A stretch of 64,000 nt of DNA from Fuerstiella sp. (GTDB taxonomy: Bacteria > Planctomycetota > Planctomycetia > Planctomycetales > Planctomycetaceae): the NCBI GenBank assembly GCA_029245955.1, contig JAQWOH010000069.1, forward strand, positions 17,549-81,548, given 5' to 3'. Made by a program: the position numbers and the translations under genes. This document shows, piece by piece, positions 47,201 through 56,226 of this stretch. Position 1 is the stretch's first letter. Each line of letters begins with the position of its first letter. Below the pieces are notes generated by a model. The model searched no databases and was not told the origin of the DNA. It saw only the letters and a program-made list of their open reading frames with translations.

Positions 47201-48053
47201 CTTGAAAATCCCATGCCGGTCGGGGGTGCTGCGGCAGTTTGAACTTGTAGAGACTGAAGCGAATCTGGTCCTCATCAGACTGCAGGCGGTCGAACATCAG
47301 AGTCAGTGACATACCGTTGTCGGCGCGGCTATAGTAGAAAGACCGGGCGATTCGGGGCCAGTCATATGTCCATGTGTTCAGGCGAAAATCTACATCGACG
47401 TCATATCCCAGATCAGCAACAGCCCGAGCGCGATAATTTCCTCCGCCGGTCCAGTCCGGATGTCCTTGTGGCGCGTCTGCGCGGATCCAGGATTCTACTG
47501 CATTACTCGTGTTGTGCCCACGAAAGTGCAGTGACACGTCATTCATGTAGTTAGCGAAGAAGATGATGGCGTAGTTGCGAGGACCAAACAGAGATGCGTC
47601 CTCGGGTGTACAGCGGAATTCGCAGTCCACGTAGTATGGCTCATTAACTGTGTATTTCAGGGTGCTGGCGACTTTCCATGGGCTGTCCCGGGCTCGTCGC
47701 ACAAGGACGACTGATTTTTCGTCGGGCAGCTGATGAAGTGTGTAACGGCCGTGCCGAGGCGTGAATTTACTGTTCGAACTCGCATGTCCGGAGATAATGT
47801 GTTCAAAATTCCGACCGGCCGAAGCTCCGACAGTGTCGGGATCATAGGCATCAAAGTCGGCAGACTGTGCGACGTTGAACAGCGAATCAATACCGCTGAG
47901 TATGTCGGGAAAATCAGAGTTGTCGGGGAACAGTACAGACAGTTCGCCCCGCTTAATCCGGATCGATTCAGCCTGTACACTCTCCTGGGCGGATACTGTC
48001 GAAATTGCCAGGGACACCGCGAAAATCACCCAGCTTGTTCTGAATATGTTCAT
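47184..48053 (-). CDS. Secreted protein of unknown function, operon partner of the esterase
   Basis: No family recognised with confidence. From ATG 48053 the protein has 289 residues; an in-frame ATG at 48071 would add six. A signal peptide (MNIFRTSWVIFAVSLAISTVSA) precedes IKRGELSVLFPDNSDFPDILSGIDSL. The later part has strands such as YYVDCEFRCTPEDASLFG, IIFFANYMNDVSLHFRG and FRLNTWTYDWPRIARSFY, which suggest a beta-sandwich of the kind that binds or cleaves carbohydrate. Its stop lies 17 bp inside the esterase gene, implying coupled translation. A polysaccharide-related role is inference from the partner only. Confidence 0.7.
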   Translation of the reverse strand: MNIFRTSWVIFAVSLAISTVSAQESVQAESIRIKRGELSVLFPDNSDFPDILSGIDSLFNVAQSADFDAYDPDTVGASAGRNFEHIISGHASSNSKFTPRHGRYTLHQLPDEKSVVLVRRARDSPWKVASTLKYTVNEPYYVDCEFRCTPEDASLFGPRNYAIIFFANYMNDVSLHFRGHNTSNAVESWIRADAPQGHPDWTGGGNYRARAVADLGYDVDVDFRLNTWTYDWPRIARSFYYSRADNGMSLTLMFDRLQSDEDQIRFSLYKFKLPQHPRPAWDFQDDCTC

Positions 48054-48071
48054 GAATGTCTCGAATAGCAT

Positions 48072-48429
48072 ATGCCAGCGTCACCGACTTTCAACGGAAT
48101 TATTCAGGCCGACCGGTCAGGTCGCAACCGAGGTTCTGCTGCAGCAGCCGATTTGCCAGACATGGGCAGCGTGCGGAGCCTCACTCCGACTTTAGACTCA
48201 ACACCAAAGGTCATGCCTCCGAATCCATGTCGACATACAGGTGCGTCAGATCCCTCGTCCCTGATTACCGTCTCGGTTGTGTCGGGAACCGTCTGCCGGA
48301 TACCAGTCTTTCCCAAAGAAGAGTGGTTCGTGAAACTCACTGAACGGTTCGGTGGCGGACTGGTTCGTCAGATGGCAAGATGGCTGCGTCAGTAGAACGC
48401 GTGCCGGTCTTTTTGTTTCGGGGGAAACG
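48072..48429. other. Divergent gap before the kinase gene
   Basis: About 360 bp between the leftward secreted protein and the rightward kinase. An in-frame ATG at 48352 would lengthen the kinase by 26 residues, but it lacks a ribosome site. Nothing else was noted. Confidence 0.4.
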
Positions 48430-51159
48430 ATGTCTTCCAGTGAACTGAACCAAAGCACAGTGCTCAACCCGGTGGACGAAGTCTGTCGGGAAAGGTTCGA
48501 GCTGTCATGGATGATGGGCGACAAAAAGACGATTCGTGAGTGCCTGCCGGACTCGGCCGCCGCACGATACCGGCCCACTCTGGAGGCGTTGATTGCTGTC
48601 AAGATGCAGTTGCAGTGGAAGGCGGCGTCTCGAGCCCGGGCGTTCTCAACGGACGTCGGCAGAAATGAAACGCTGCTGATGATGCCCACACCCGTTGAGG
48701 AGTATATGGTCGAATTTCCGGAGATGAACGTTGCGGCGGTCAGGCGGCAGCTGATTCGACAGGAGTTTCTTATTCGTCAGAGTGTGGGTGATCACCCGCA
48801 GCCGGATGATTATCGAAATCGTTTTCCGGAGATTGATATCGAGCGTCTGCTGTCGCCCGAGGAACTTCGCGGAGCGGATACATTGCACTATGTCGCTGGT
48901 GAATCCGCTCCGAAGTCGCCAGGGATGCCTGATTCAATCGACGGCTACGAGCTGCTGGAGCGGCTCGGCGCCGGAGGGATGGGAGTTGTTTATCGTGCTC
49001 GACAGCTGGCTGCCGACCGGATTGTGGCGTTAAAACTCATTCGCGCGGAACGCCTGCGGAATGTGTCAGAATCAGCTCGGGCGGAAATCGTTGAGCGGTT
49101 TCGGATTGAAGCACAGGCAACAGCTCGGCTGGACCATCCCAATGTTGTCGGCGTTTTTGAAGTCAATACCAGCGATCCGGCTCGGCCCTGGTTTTCAATG
49201 CAGTTTGTACAGGGGGAGAGTCTGGCCGAACACCTTGTCGGCGGACCTGTGGCGTGTCGACAGGCTGCCGAATATTCGCGTCAGATCGCCGGTGCCGTGG
49301 CCCATGCTCATGCAGGGGGCATTCTTCATCGAGATCTGAAACCGCAGAACATATTTCTTCGTGCGGATGAAGAACATGTCCTGGTGGGCGACTTTGGCCT
49401 GGCAAAACTCGACGTGGATGACGTCCATCGGACAAGTCATGATAGTATTCTGGGAACGCCCGCGTATATGTCGCCGGAGCAGATTCGCGATTCATCCTCC
49501 GTCAGGGAAGCGACTGACATCTGGTCCGTCGGAGCCACCCTGTACCATCTGCTTACGGGACGACCTCCGTTTCAGGCGGCCACTTCCGTTGAGACTTTGC
49601 GGCACGTTCTGAACTACGAGCCGACTTCGCCGCGTTTGCTGAATCCGGCCGTGGACCGGGATCTGGAAACCATCTGCCTGAAGTGTCTGCAGAAGAATCC
49701 TCAGCACCGTTACGCATCCGCCTCCCTGCTGGAAGAAGATCTCGCACTGTATCTGAGCGGCACGCCGATTACGGCCAGGCCGGTCAGTCGCATCGAGCAT
49801 GTCTACCGGTGGTGTCGGAGGAATCCGGTTGACGCCGCCTTTGCCGGCGCGGCCGTGACCGGAGTTATTGTCGCCCTTGTCAGTCTGATCGTTGGCTATC
49901 GAACAGCCGCCGATGCGCTGGAGGAATCGAATGCGAGTCATCTGCTGGCCAGACAGACCGTTCACGATTTATTTACAGAAGTCAGCGAAACTGTGCTTCT
50001 GGAAATGCCTGGTATGCAGCCGCTGCGACAGCGTCTGCATGAGCGAGCGCTCAGTTATTACCGCCGGTTTGTGGAAACAGGGCACGACAGTCCTGAGCTG
50101 AGAGAGGAAACGGGGGAAGTCTGGTTTCGCATCGGCCGAATTGAAAAGGAGCTGGGCAGGCCCGCTGACGCAGGGCTTGCCTATCACCAGGCGCTGACGA
50201 TCCAGCAGCAACTGATACGTGAACAGTTGACGATTCCTCGTCGTGTTGCGTTGTCATCGACGTGGAATGCGATGGGCAGTCTGCACATTGCTCAGGGACA
50301 GTGGAGTGAAGCGGCAGATGCGCTGCTGAGAGCGCTCGAACTGCGTGAGGCTGTTGTTCGAGAATCACCGTCGAATGCTGAGTTCAGGCGGCTGCATGCC
50401 AACACCATCATGAATCTGGGAGCCGTTCATCGAAATCGGAGCGAGTTTCCTGACGCTGTCAATGCCTTTAAGAAGGCCAACCGCGTGCACCGCTGGTTGC
50501 TGGCTAACGCATCACTTGATTCTGATACTGATCGCCACGTGAGGCGTGCGCTTGGCATGACTTTGTATAATGCTGCCAACGCCGCCTTCGGTATTGAGTC
50601 AGCGGACATCAGCAGCGAGGTACTGGTGCCGTTAAGCGAAGCGGTTGATTTGTTTCGGGAACTGTTACACGATCAGCCGAACAGTTACACCATCAGACGT
50701 TGGTTGATATTCTGTCGGCAGCTTCGGGCCGAAGCCTATCCGGATGTGGAAATGGCCGCGGCGTCCGCCCGGGAAGCAGCGGCGGAAATGCAGCAACTCG
50801 CAGTCGAAAATCCAGCCGTCCCGTCACTGGTCCGGGAGTGGGTTCAGCTGCAACTGCTGAGTGGGCGTCTGTACTCTGAGTGCGGCAGGAACGACGATGC
50901 GCTGATGCGTTTTCAGGAGGTTGTTTCGGTCCTGGGGCAGCGAACGGACACCTTGTACGCCGATGCCCCGCGAGATCTGGGCATCGTTACTGCAGAAGCT
51001 GCTCTCGCCGCATGCCAGCTTGCAGCTCCTGACGCCCTGCAGCGCCTGACCGACGGAAAGCAACTTCTGCAGCGTACTCTGGCACAGACTGCCGAAGATG
51101 AAGACACCACACAGCTGCTGAAGTTGATTAACGCCGCACTTGAGTCGTCGAAGGAATGA
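48430..51159 (+). CDS. Serine/threonine protein kinase with membrane anchor and TPR-like C-terminus
   Basis: A 909-residue Hanks-type kinase. ATG 48430 follows GGGGGA. The first 170 residues are a polar, helical planctomycete-type extension. The kinase domain starts GYELLERLGAGGMGVVYRAR (Gly loop), VALKLIRAE (Lys), HRDLKPQNIF (catalytic loop), VGDFGLAKL (DFG) and GTPAYMSPEQI (activation end), and closes near residue 460. A hydrophobic stretch, AGAAVTGVIVALVSLIVGY, anchors it in the membrane, so the C-terminus is probably outside the cytoplasm. That part has repeated helical pairs such as AGLAYHQALTIQQQLI and WSEAADALLRALELRE, typical of tetratricopeptide repeats. Ligands are unknown. Confidence 0.93.
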   Translation: MSSSELNQSTVLNPVDEVCRERFELSWMMGDKKTIRECLPDSAAARYRPTLEALIAVKMQLQWKAASRARAFSTDVGRNETLLMMPTPVEEYMVEFPEMNVAAVRRQLIRQEFLIRQSVGDHPQPDDYRNRFPEIDIERLLSPEELRGADTLHYVAGESAPKSPGMPDSIDGYELLERLGAGGMGVVYRARQLAADRIVALKLIRAERLRNVSESARAEIVERFRIEAQATARLDHPNVVGVFEVNTSDPARPWFSMQFVQGESLAEHLVGGPVACRQAAEYSRQIAGAVAHAHAGGILHRDLKPQNIFLRADEEHVLVGDFGLAKLDVDDVHRTSHDSILGTPAYMSPEQIRDSSSVREATDIWSVGATLYHLLTGRPPFQAATSVETLRHVLNYEPTSPRLLNPAVDRDLETICLKCLQKNPQHRYASASLLEEDLALYLSGTPITARPVSRIEHVYRWCRRNPVDAAFAGAAVTGVIVALVSLIVGYRTAADALEESNASHLLARQTVHDLFTEVSETVLLEMPGMQPLRQRLHERALSYYRRFVETGHDSPELREETGEVWFRIGRIEKELGRPADAGLAYHQALTIQQQLIREQLTIPRRVALSSTWNAMGSLHIAQGQWSEAADALLRALELREAVVRESPSNAEFRRLHANTIMNLGAVHRNRSEFPDAVNAFKKANRVHRWLLANASLDSDTDRHVRRALGMTLYNAANAAFGIESADISSEVLVPLSEAVDLFRELLHDQPNSYTIRRWLIFCRQLRAEAYPDVEMAAASAREAAAEMQQLAVENPAVPSLVREWVQLQLLSGRLYSECGRNDDALMRFQEVVSVLGQRTDTLYADAPRDLGIVTAEAALAACQLAAPDALQRLTDGKQLLQRTLAQTAEDEDTTQLLKLINAALESSKE

Positions 51160-51276
51160 TGCCGTCGTCCGCAGTCGATAAGAAAGGCATCACCGATAAT
51201 ACTTTGCGGTCTGACTGTTTATGCGTGACGGTCAGGCAAGTTCTAACGATTCAGCAACTTGCAGGGATGCAGACCA

Positions 51277-52638
51277 ATGCCACGTCTGGAAACCGTTAGT
51301 GAATTTATGCTGTTAAGCGTGCTTTGCACGGTGGCGGCCCTGTCTTCCACATGCGCTGCCTCAGAGCTGGTGCCTGAGGATGCTGTCAACAACGCTGTGT
51401 TGTATGAATCGAGCGCTGATGATACCGCGGTCGAACAGGTGCAGTTTCGTGGTTTTCAATCTCCATTCTTTAACCGTCCGACACTGGCGACAACAACACC
51501 GCAACGGTCTTCTCGCTCTGCAGACCGGCGATTGCAGTCCCGCCAGCTGTTTGCTCAAGCTCCGGCGACACCGCGCCGGCGACGGCTCTCGCGCACACCG
51601 GACATGCTGGGAGACAGCTTTCAGCCTCCTTTCCTGCTTACGCTGCAGCCTCAGGGCCCCGGGGGAACGTTCGTGAAGTCGCATCTGTCGCTGGCTGCCG
51701 GAAGCGCTCGTGCCAAAGTCAGCGAACACAACAAGGCTCTGCCGCACGACCGCATCTATTTCAACTATAACCATTTTCAAAATGCGGTTCAGCGTACCGC
51801 ATTCATCGACGGTGTTACGCAAATCGTAGGTCAGACAGCCAACGTCGATCGGTTTACGCTGGGAGGCGAGAGGACACTGTTCAATGGTGACATGTCGATC
51901 GCAATGCAGCTGCCGCTTACGAGTTTTCCGGACGCTGATGTGACCCTTCCGGGACTGGGGCCGGCTGGCCGTTTTAAGTCAGACATGGGGATCGCCGGCA
52001 ATCTGTCGGTGGTTGGGAAACAGTTACTGGTCAACAGCGAAGACCTTTTGGTGTCCTGCGGACTTGGCATCGAATTGCCAACTGGTGCAGATGCGTCAGT
52101 GCTGTCCGAAACGAATCTGTTCAGTGTGGAAAATGAGTCGTTATTTCTGCAACCCTTTGTTGCGTTGACTCTTGATAAGGGTGATGCTTTTGTACATTCG
52201 TTTCTGCAGCTGGATGTTGATGTCGGAGCGAGTCCGCTGACAATCACCGATCTGACGGGCGCCGCGGCCACAATCGCCGCGGGAGAAATCACACAGCCGA
52301 CTCTTGTTCACTGGGACACCACTACCGGGATCTGGCTGGCCAGGTCTGAGGAAGCCAGGGGAATCACCGGGATTGCTGCGATAGCGGAGTTCCATCTGTC
52401 CTCCGCTGTGTCGTCTCCCGAGCAACTGTCCGGAGACGTATCAACACTGACCGGACCTTCCGATTTTGTACTGGCTCCGGGGAGCAGTCGTTATACGGTC
52501 TCGTATGTCACGGCGGGTATTCACGCTGAGATCGGGCAGAACCAGAGCCTGCGGGTGGCTGGCGTGTTTCCTCTGCACAACGGTGTCCAGCAGTTCTTTG
52601 ATTCAGAGGTGCTGGTACAGTTCGGACGTCGCTATTAA
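51277..52638 (+). CDS. Outer-membrane-like beta-barrel protein, unknown function
   Basis: A 453-residue exported protein. ATG 51277 follows GCAGGGA. The signal peptide is in MLLSVLCTVAALSSTCAASE. After a basic, Arg-rich linker (about residues 75-115) the rest is mostly alternating beta strands such as FVKSHLSLAAGSARAKV, RFTLGGERTLFNGDMSIAMQLPL, DLLVSCGLGIELPTGADAS and FVHSFLQLDVDVGA, and it ends with EVLVQFGRRY, an aromatic C-terminus as in outer-membrane barrels. I do not recognise a specific family. It sits between the kinase and the cyclase genes, all on the same strand, but gaps of 100-190 bp make an operon uncertain. Confidence 0.65.
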   Translation: MPRLETVSEFMLLSVLCTVAALSSTCAASELVPEDAVNNAVLYESSADDTAVEQVQFRGFQSPFFNRPTLATTTPQRSSRSADRRLQSRQLFAQAPATPRRRRLSRTPDMLGDSFQPPFLLTLQPQGPGGTFVKSHLSLAAGSARAKVSEHNKALPHDRIYFNYNHFQNAVQRTAFIDGVTQIVGQTANVDRFTLGGERTLFNGDMSIAMQLPLTSFPDADVTLPGLGPAGRFKSDMGIAGNLSVVGKQLLVNSEDLLVSCGLGIELPTGADASVLSETNLFSVENESLFLQPFVALTLDKGDAFVHSFLQLDVDVGASPLTITDLTGAAATIAAGEITQPTLVHWDTTTGIWLARSEEARGITGIAAIAEFHLSSAVSSPEQLSGDVSTLTGPSDFVLAPGSSRYTVSYVTAGIHAEIGQNQSLRVAGVFPLHNGVQQFFDSEVLVQFGRRY

Positions 52639-52827
52639 GAAGCGGGCCGTTCCTGTACATGCAAATGAATTGAATGTTAGCGTCTGAGTTGACTCACATC
52701 CGTATTAATTATTGAATGCAGTTGCGGCGTTTTCGTTCCGGGTACAGCGTTGCTGCTGCCTCCCCGCAGTCCGGCGATCAACAGATGCGCTGGACGGTCT
52801 GTTGCGCACCTTTTGAGCGTTTCGTCA

Positions 52828-54642
52828 ATGCTTCGAATTACCGTCCGAAACTCCCAGCAGAGTGATGACTTCACGCTGCCCCATGGCAAGCAGGCAGCAC
52901 TTGGACGACTGGTGACAGCGGCCGAAGGCGTACTGGACGTGTGGTTGAAGGACAGCACATGTTCCAGAAGTCAGCTCAGGATTACTGACCAGTCTGACGG
53001 CCTGGTTCTGGTCGAAAACCTGAGTGTTAATGTGGCTGTTCACGTTCCAGGCGGTGCTGAAGTCGGACCGCTTGGAACCATCACGCTGGTCTGTCCATTT
53101 GCTCTTTCTGCAGGGGCTACCGAGGTGACGGTGCAGCGCTGTGCGGCGGATGCCGTGGTACCTCAGTCTGCCAGCGGTACGAAAACGCCGTCGCTGCATG
53201 CTGTGAAGGGACAGGTGAATCCAACTCAGTTCTGGTCGGGGAACTCTGCAAAGCCCAATGTTCAACTCTCACAGGCCAACCTGCTTGACTGGTTCTCGGC
53301 ACTGATCGCCGTACAGCGGTCCGTCGCCGGATCGACAGACTTCTATCGGGAAATTGCCGACGCAGCCGTGGAACTTATTGGACTGGACTATGGACTGGTG
53401 CTCCTGCTGAACGACGGGACCTGGTCCTGTGTCGCCGCTAACGGCATTGAAAAGGTGGCTGCGACGTGGAGCCAGACGGTTATCCAGCAGACGATTCAGG
53501 AACGTCGTACATTCTACGGACCACTGGACGATCTTGGCCCGGTCCCGAGCCTGGCTGCGCTGGATGCTGTCGTGGCCGCCCCCGTACTTCGCGTCGATGA
53601 ATCTGTGGTTGGCGTGATCTATGGTGCGCGTCGGATGTCGGGTGGCCAGTTGTTCGACGGAAGTACCAGGGAGGCCGGCGTTTCAGAACTACAGGCGCAG
53701 CTTGTCCAATTGCTGGCCGCTTCTGCGGCGACCGGGCTTGCTCGTGCTGAAAACGAGGCCGAGGCGGCCAGGATTCGTGGTCAGTTCGAAGACTTTTGTT
53801 CGCCGAAAGTCGTCCTTGAACTACACAATAATCCGAGACTGCTTGAGCCTTCAGAACGCTCCATTTCTGTCATGTTTTGCGATATTCGTGGTTTTACGAA
53901 GCTTTGTGAACGTCTGAGTCCGGCGGAGGCAAACAACATTACGGCGCAGATTCTTGATCGGATCGCCGAGTGCATATTGGGGTCTGACGGATTGATTATT
54001 GATTTCTACGGCGACGGTATTGCCGCGATGTGGAATGCTCCGTGCGTGCAGAAACATCATGCTCGGTTGGCCGTGGATTGCGGCACTCAGATTCAGCATA
54101 CGTTGTCGCAGCTGAAAGCTGATTCGCGACATCCGCAGCAGCAGAAGCTGCGTGTGGGAATTGGTGTCCACACCGGGATCGCTGTGGTTGGTAATGTCGG
54201 AGGCACTCGTCGGTTGAAATACGGCCCGCGGGGTACCACCGTCAATATGGCCAGTCGCATTGAAGGTGCTACAAAGCACCTTGGTGTTGATTTTCTTATG
54301 TCAGCTGAGACGGCTGCTCAGGCCGGTGTTACACCGCCGGAGGGGCGTCGCATCGGTCACTTTCAACTGGCTGAAACTGACAATACTGTCGAACTCGTTC
54401 AACACCTCGGAGCGAATTCGTCGCACTACTCAGCGGATGAACTGCGCACGTTTGCATCTGCTGTGACTATGTTCGAAGCCGACAGGATTCGGGATGCTGA
54501 GAAGCTGTTGGCGGCCTATTTGAGGTCCAGCTGTGTGGCAGATAGGGATTCGGTGGCGCGTGTCCTGATTGATGAGATACAGATGAGGTCGCAAAATCGA
54601 GGCGATACACATCCACCGCATATTCAAATTCATAAGAAATAG
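52828..54642 (+). CDS. FHA-GAF class III nucleotide cyclase
   Basis: A 604-residue soluble signalling protein. An FHA domain fills residues 1-110 (QAALGRLVTAAEG, SRSQLRITDQSDG, VENLSVNVAVHV), which would bind phosphothreonine, perhaps made by the kinase encoded upstream. A GAF-like sensor spans about 180-335 (DYGLVLLLNDGTWSCVA). The class III cyclase domain follows: MFCDIRGFTKLCERL with the first metal Asp, IIDFYGDGIAAMW with the second, VGIGVHTGIAVVGNVG, and RGTTVNMASRIEGATKHL with the transition-state Asn and Arg. The usual purine-choosing Lys and Asp/Thr positions read Asp and Gly here, so ATP versus GTP preference cannot be assigned. ATG 52828 starts the FHA strand directly. Confidence 0.9.
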   Translation: MLRITVRNSQQSDDFTLPHGKQAALGRLVTAAEGVLDVWLKDSTCSRSQLRITDQSDGLVLVENLSVNVAVHVPGGAEVGPLGTITLVCPFALSAGATEVTVQRCAADAVVPQSASGTKTPSLHAVKGQVNPTQFWSGNSAKPNVQLSQANLLDWFSALIAVQRSVAGSTDFYREIADAAVELIGLDYGLVLLLNDGTWSCVAANGIEKVAATWSQTVIQQTIQERRTFYGPLDDLGPVPSLAALDAVVAAPVLRVDESVVGVIYGARRMSGGQLFDGSTREAGVSELQAQLVQLLAASAATGLARAENEAEAARIRGQFEDFCSPKVVLELHNNPRLLEPSERSISVMFCDIRGFTKLCERLSPAEANNITAQILDRIAECILGSDGLIIDFYGDGIAAMWNAPCVQKHHARLAVDCGTQIQHTLSQLKADSRHPQQQKLRVGIGVHTGIAVVGNVGGTRRLKYGPRGTTVNMASRIEGATKHLGVDFLMSAETAAQAGVTPPEGRRIGHFQLAETDNTVELVQHLGANSSHYSADELRTFASAVTMFEADRIRDAEKLLAAYLRSSCVADRDSVARVLIDEIQMRSQNRGDTHPPHIQIHKK

Positions 54643-54999
54643 CCTGTCGAAATGTGTTGACCTGCCGCCGAGAAAACGGAACGGAGTGCGCATCGGGCAG
54701 GTGCCTGCTGTGCGTCTTCTTACACCGGCACCAAAAAGAACATGATGGATTCTGTTCCCGCTCACGAATTGAAGTTCCTGGCGTTGTTCGTCAGCACGAA
54801 GTTGTTACCGCCGATAGTGGTGCTGATCAGACTGTGGGTGCGGGAGATCAAACATGCTGCGTTTCAGTTTTCCCGGGCGTGCGGACGGCACGCGTCTCGC
54901 AATATGTTTCACGAGTACCTGCTGACGGAACCCCTGGATGTTCGCGAACAGGTGAAGGCGACCGCCGGCTATGTCCGACCGCCACAGGGACCAGCGACC

Positions 55000-55287
55000 G
55001 GGAATTGGGATAGAGCATGACGAAGACTTCATCAAACAACATCAAGTCGGCTCATCGTGACTTTTCAGAATCAGGGTGCCGAAAGGCTCGGCCTCTTCCC
55101 ACAGCTGCAGCAACTGTTGGGTAATGTGTAACGGGGCGACGACGATCATCGCTTCGTCCATAAGGTCGTCGAGCGTGCAGTCTGAAGCAGCCTGTTGCTG
55201 GTCGCGTTTCCCCATACAGACCCCGTTTGGCGGGGTTGCCTGAGTCATATCCGGATTGTACTGGATACACGCCTCGCATGCCCTCAT
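55000..55287 (-). pseudogene. C-terminal relic of a luciferase-like flavin monooxygenase
   Basis: The leftward frame ending at 55042 reads GKRDQQQAASDCTLDDLMDE then AMIVVAPLHITQQLLQLWEE and PFGTLILKSHDEP, which fits the end of LLM-class flavin-dependent oxidoreductases. A few residues later the next frame gives LMLFDEVFVMLYP, like the usual final helix. The N-terminal barrel is absent: upstream is the cyclase-family relic. With so little sequence left the assignment is tentative. Confidence 0.42.
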
Positions 55288-55299
55288 CCGCAGCTACCT

Positions 55300-56226
55300 G
55301 AACCCATGCACCAGGCCGACCGACGTGATTGTGTCGATGCGTAATCACGCAGGCCGTTCGCTGATCTCGCGCGATGTCGATGGCCATCCCTGATGGCCCG
55401 GGCCGCTCCTGCGGGACCGAAGCTCTGGCCGCAGTCCGCAACTGCAGTTGTCATACCAGTTCGTACGACGCCGGTCTCTGCATTACTGACGATCGACCCG
55501 GTTGCCACAAAACGAAGGTAGTCCGGAATGCGGACGATACCAACTTGCCGTGGCCCGTGTGGATCAGAACGAACGCGCCTTCCTGAATCTGCAGTCTGGA
55601 TTCCGACAGGCACATTTCAAGTTCGTCCGATGAGATGACGTATCCCGCTGGCAAACAATCGTTTCCACGCAGCGTGCAGACATCCAGCAGAATGCCACGA
55701 ACAAAAAAACACATTGACGTTTTCGACACTATGTTTCTTCAGTCCATACGGATCCCCGAAGTCCGACAGCTTGCTGCCGTTCTGGAAATCGTCTTCGCCG
55801 TTAATACGGCCACCCACCTGACCGAGTCCGTTGAATTACGTGCCAACCCGGCCGATCTTACCGCTGTACAGTTCATCATTCGAGACCATCTGATTGGGAC
55901 CGGCTGGCAGGCCGGGAATCGTCAGGCCGAAGTGCGGTTTGCCTGGTATGGGGATGCCGTGTTCGTAGACTCGACCCGGCTGAAAGGTCCGCCCCGTCCT
56001 TGCAGATTGTGCTGACCGGGCGACATTTTCAGGCGTGATGCGGTTGGTCGCACGTTGGGGATGGTCCGCGCCGAGTTCCAATGGCCCGAATATGTCGCCG
56101 ATCGGAGTTTCTGTACCCTGCCCCGTCAGCGCCTGTCGCTCACGTCGCAGCACTGGCCAGCACCGCTCCGGCAACGGCCCCGACTAAGATTCTGCAACCG
56201 CTTACTGCCTGTAATAATGTTGTCAT
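55300..56226 (-). pseudogene. Cyclase-family (kynurenine formamidase-like) gene broken by several frameshifts
   Basis: The gene starts at ATG 56226, overlapping the Nramp-like stop as ATGA, with a signal-like LLQAVSGCRILVGAVAGAVLA. Successive frames then carry family blocks in order: GRTFQPGRVYEHGIPIPGKP and HFGLTIPGLPAGPNQMVSND, ELYSGKIGRVGT, FNGLGQVGGRINGEDDFQNG, KLSDFGDPYGLKK, FVRGILLDVCTLRGNDCLPAG and VFVLIHTGHGKL-like LQIQEGAFVLIHTGHGKL. At least three frame changes are needed. The metal-binding HxGTHxD motif of active members is replaced (RVGTXFNGLGQVGG). The product cannot be made intact. Its ATGA junction shows it was once co-translated with the transporter. Confidence 0.82.

Noticed and set aside
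54742..55020. Small + strand frame after the cyclase gene
   Set aside because: It lies antisense to the flavin-monooxygenase relic and has no supported start or domain.
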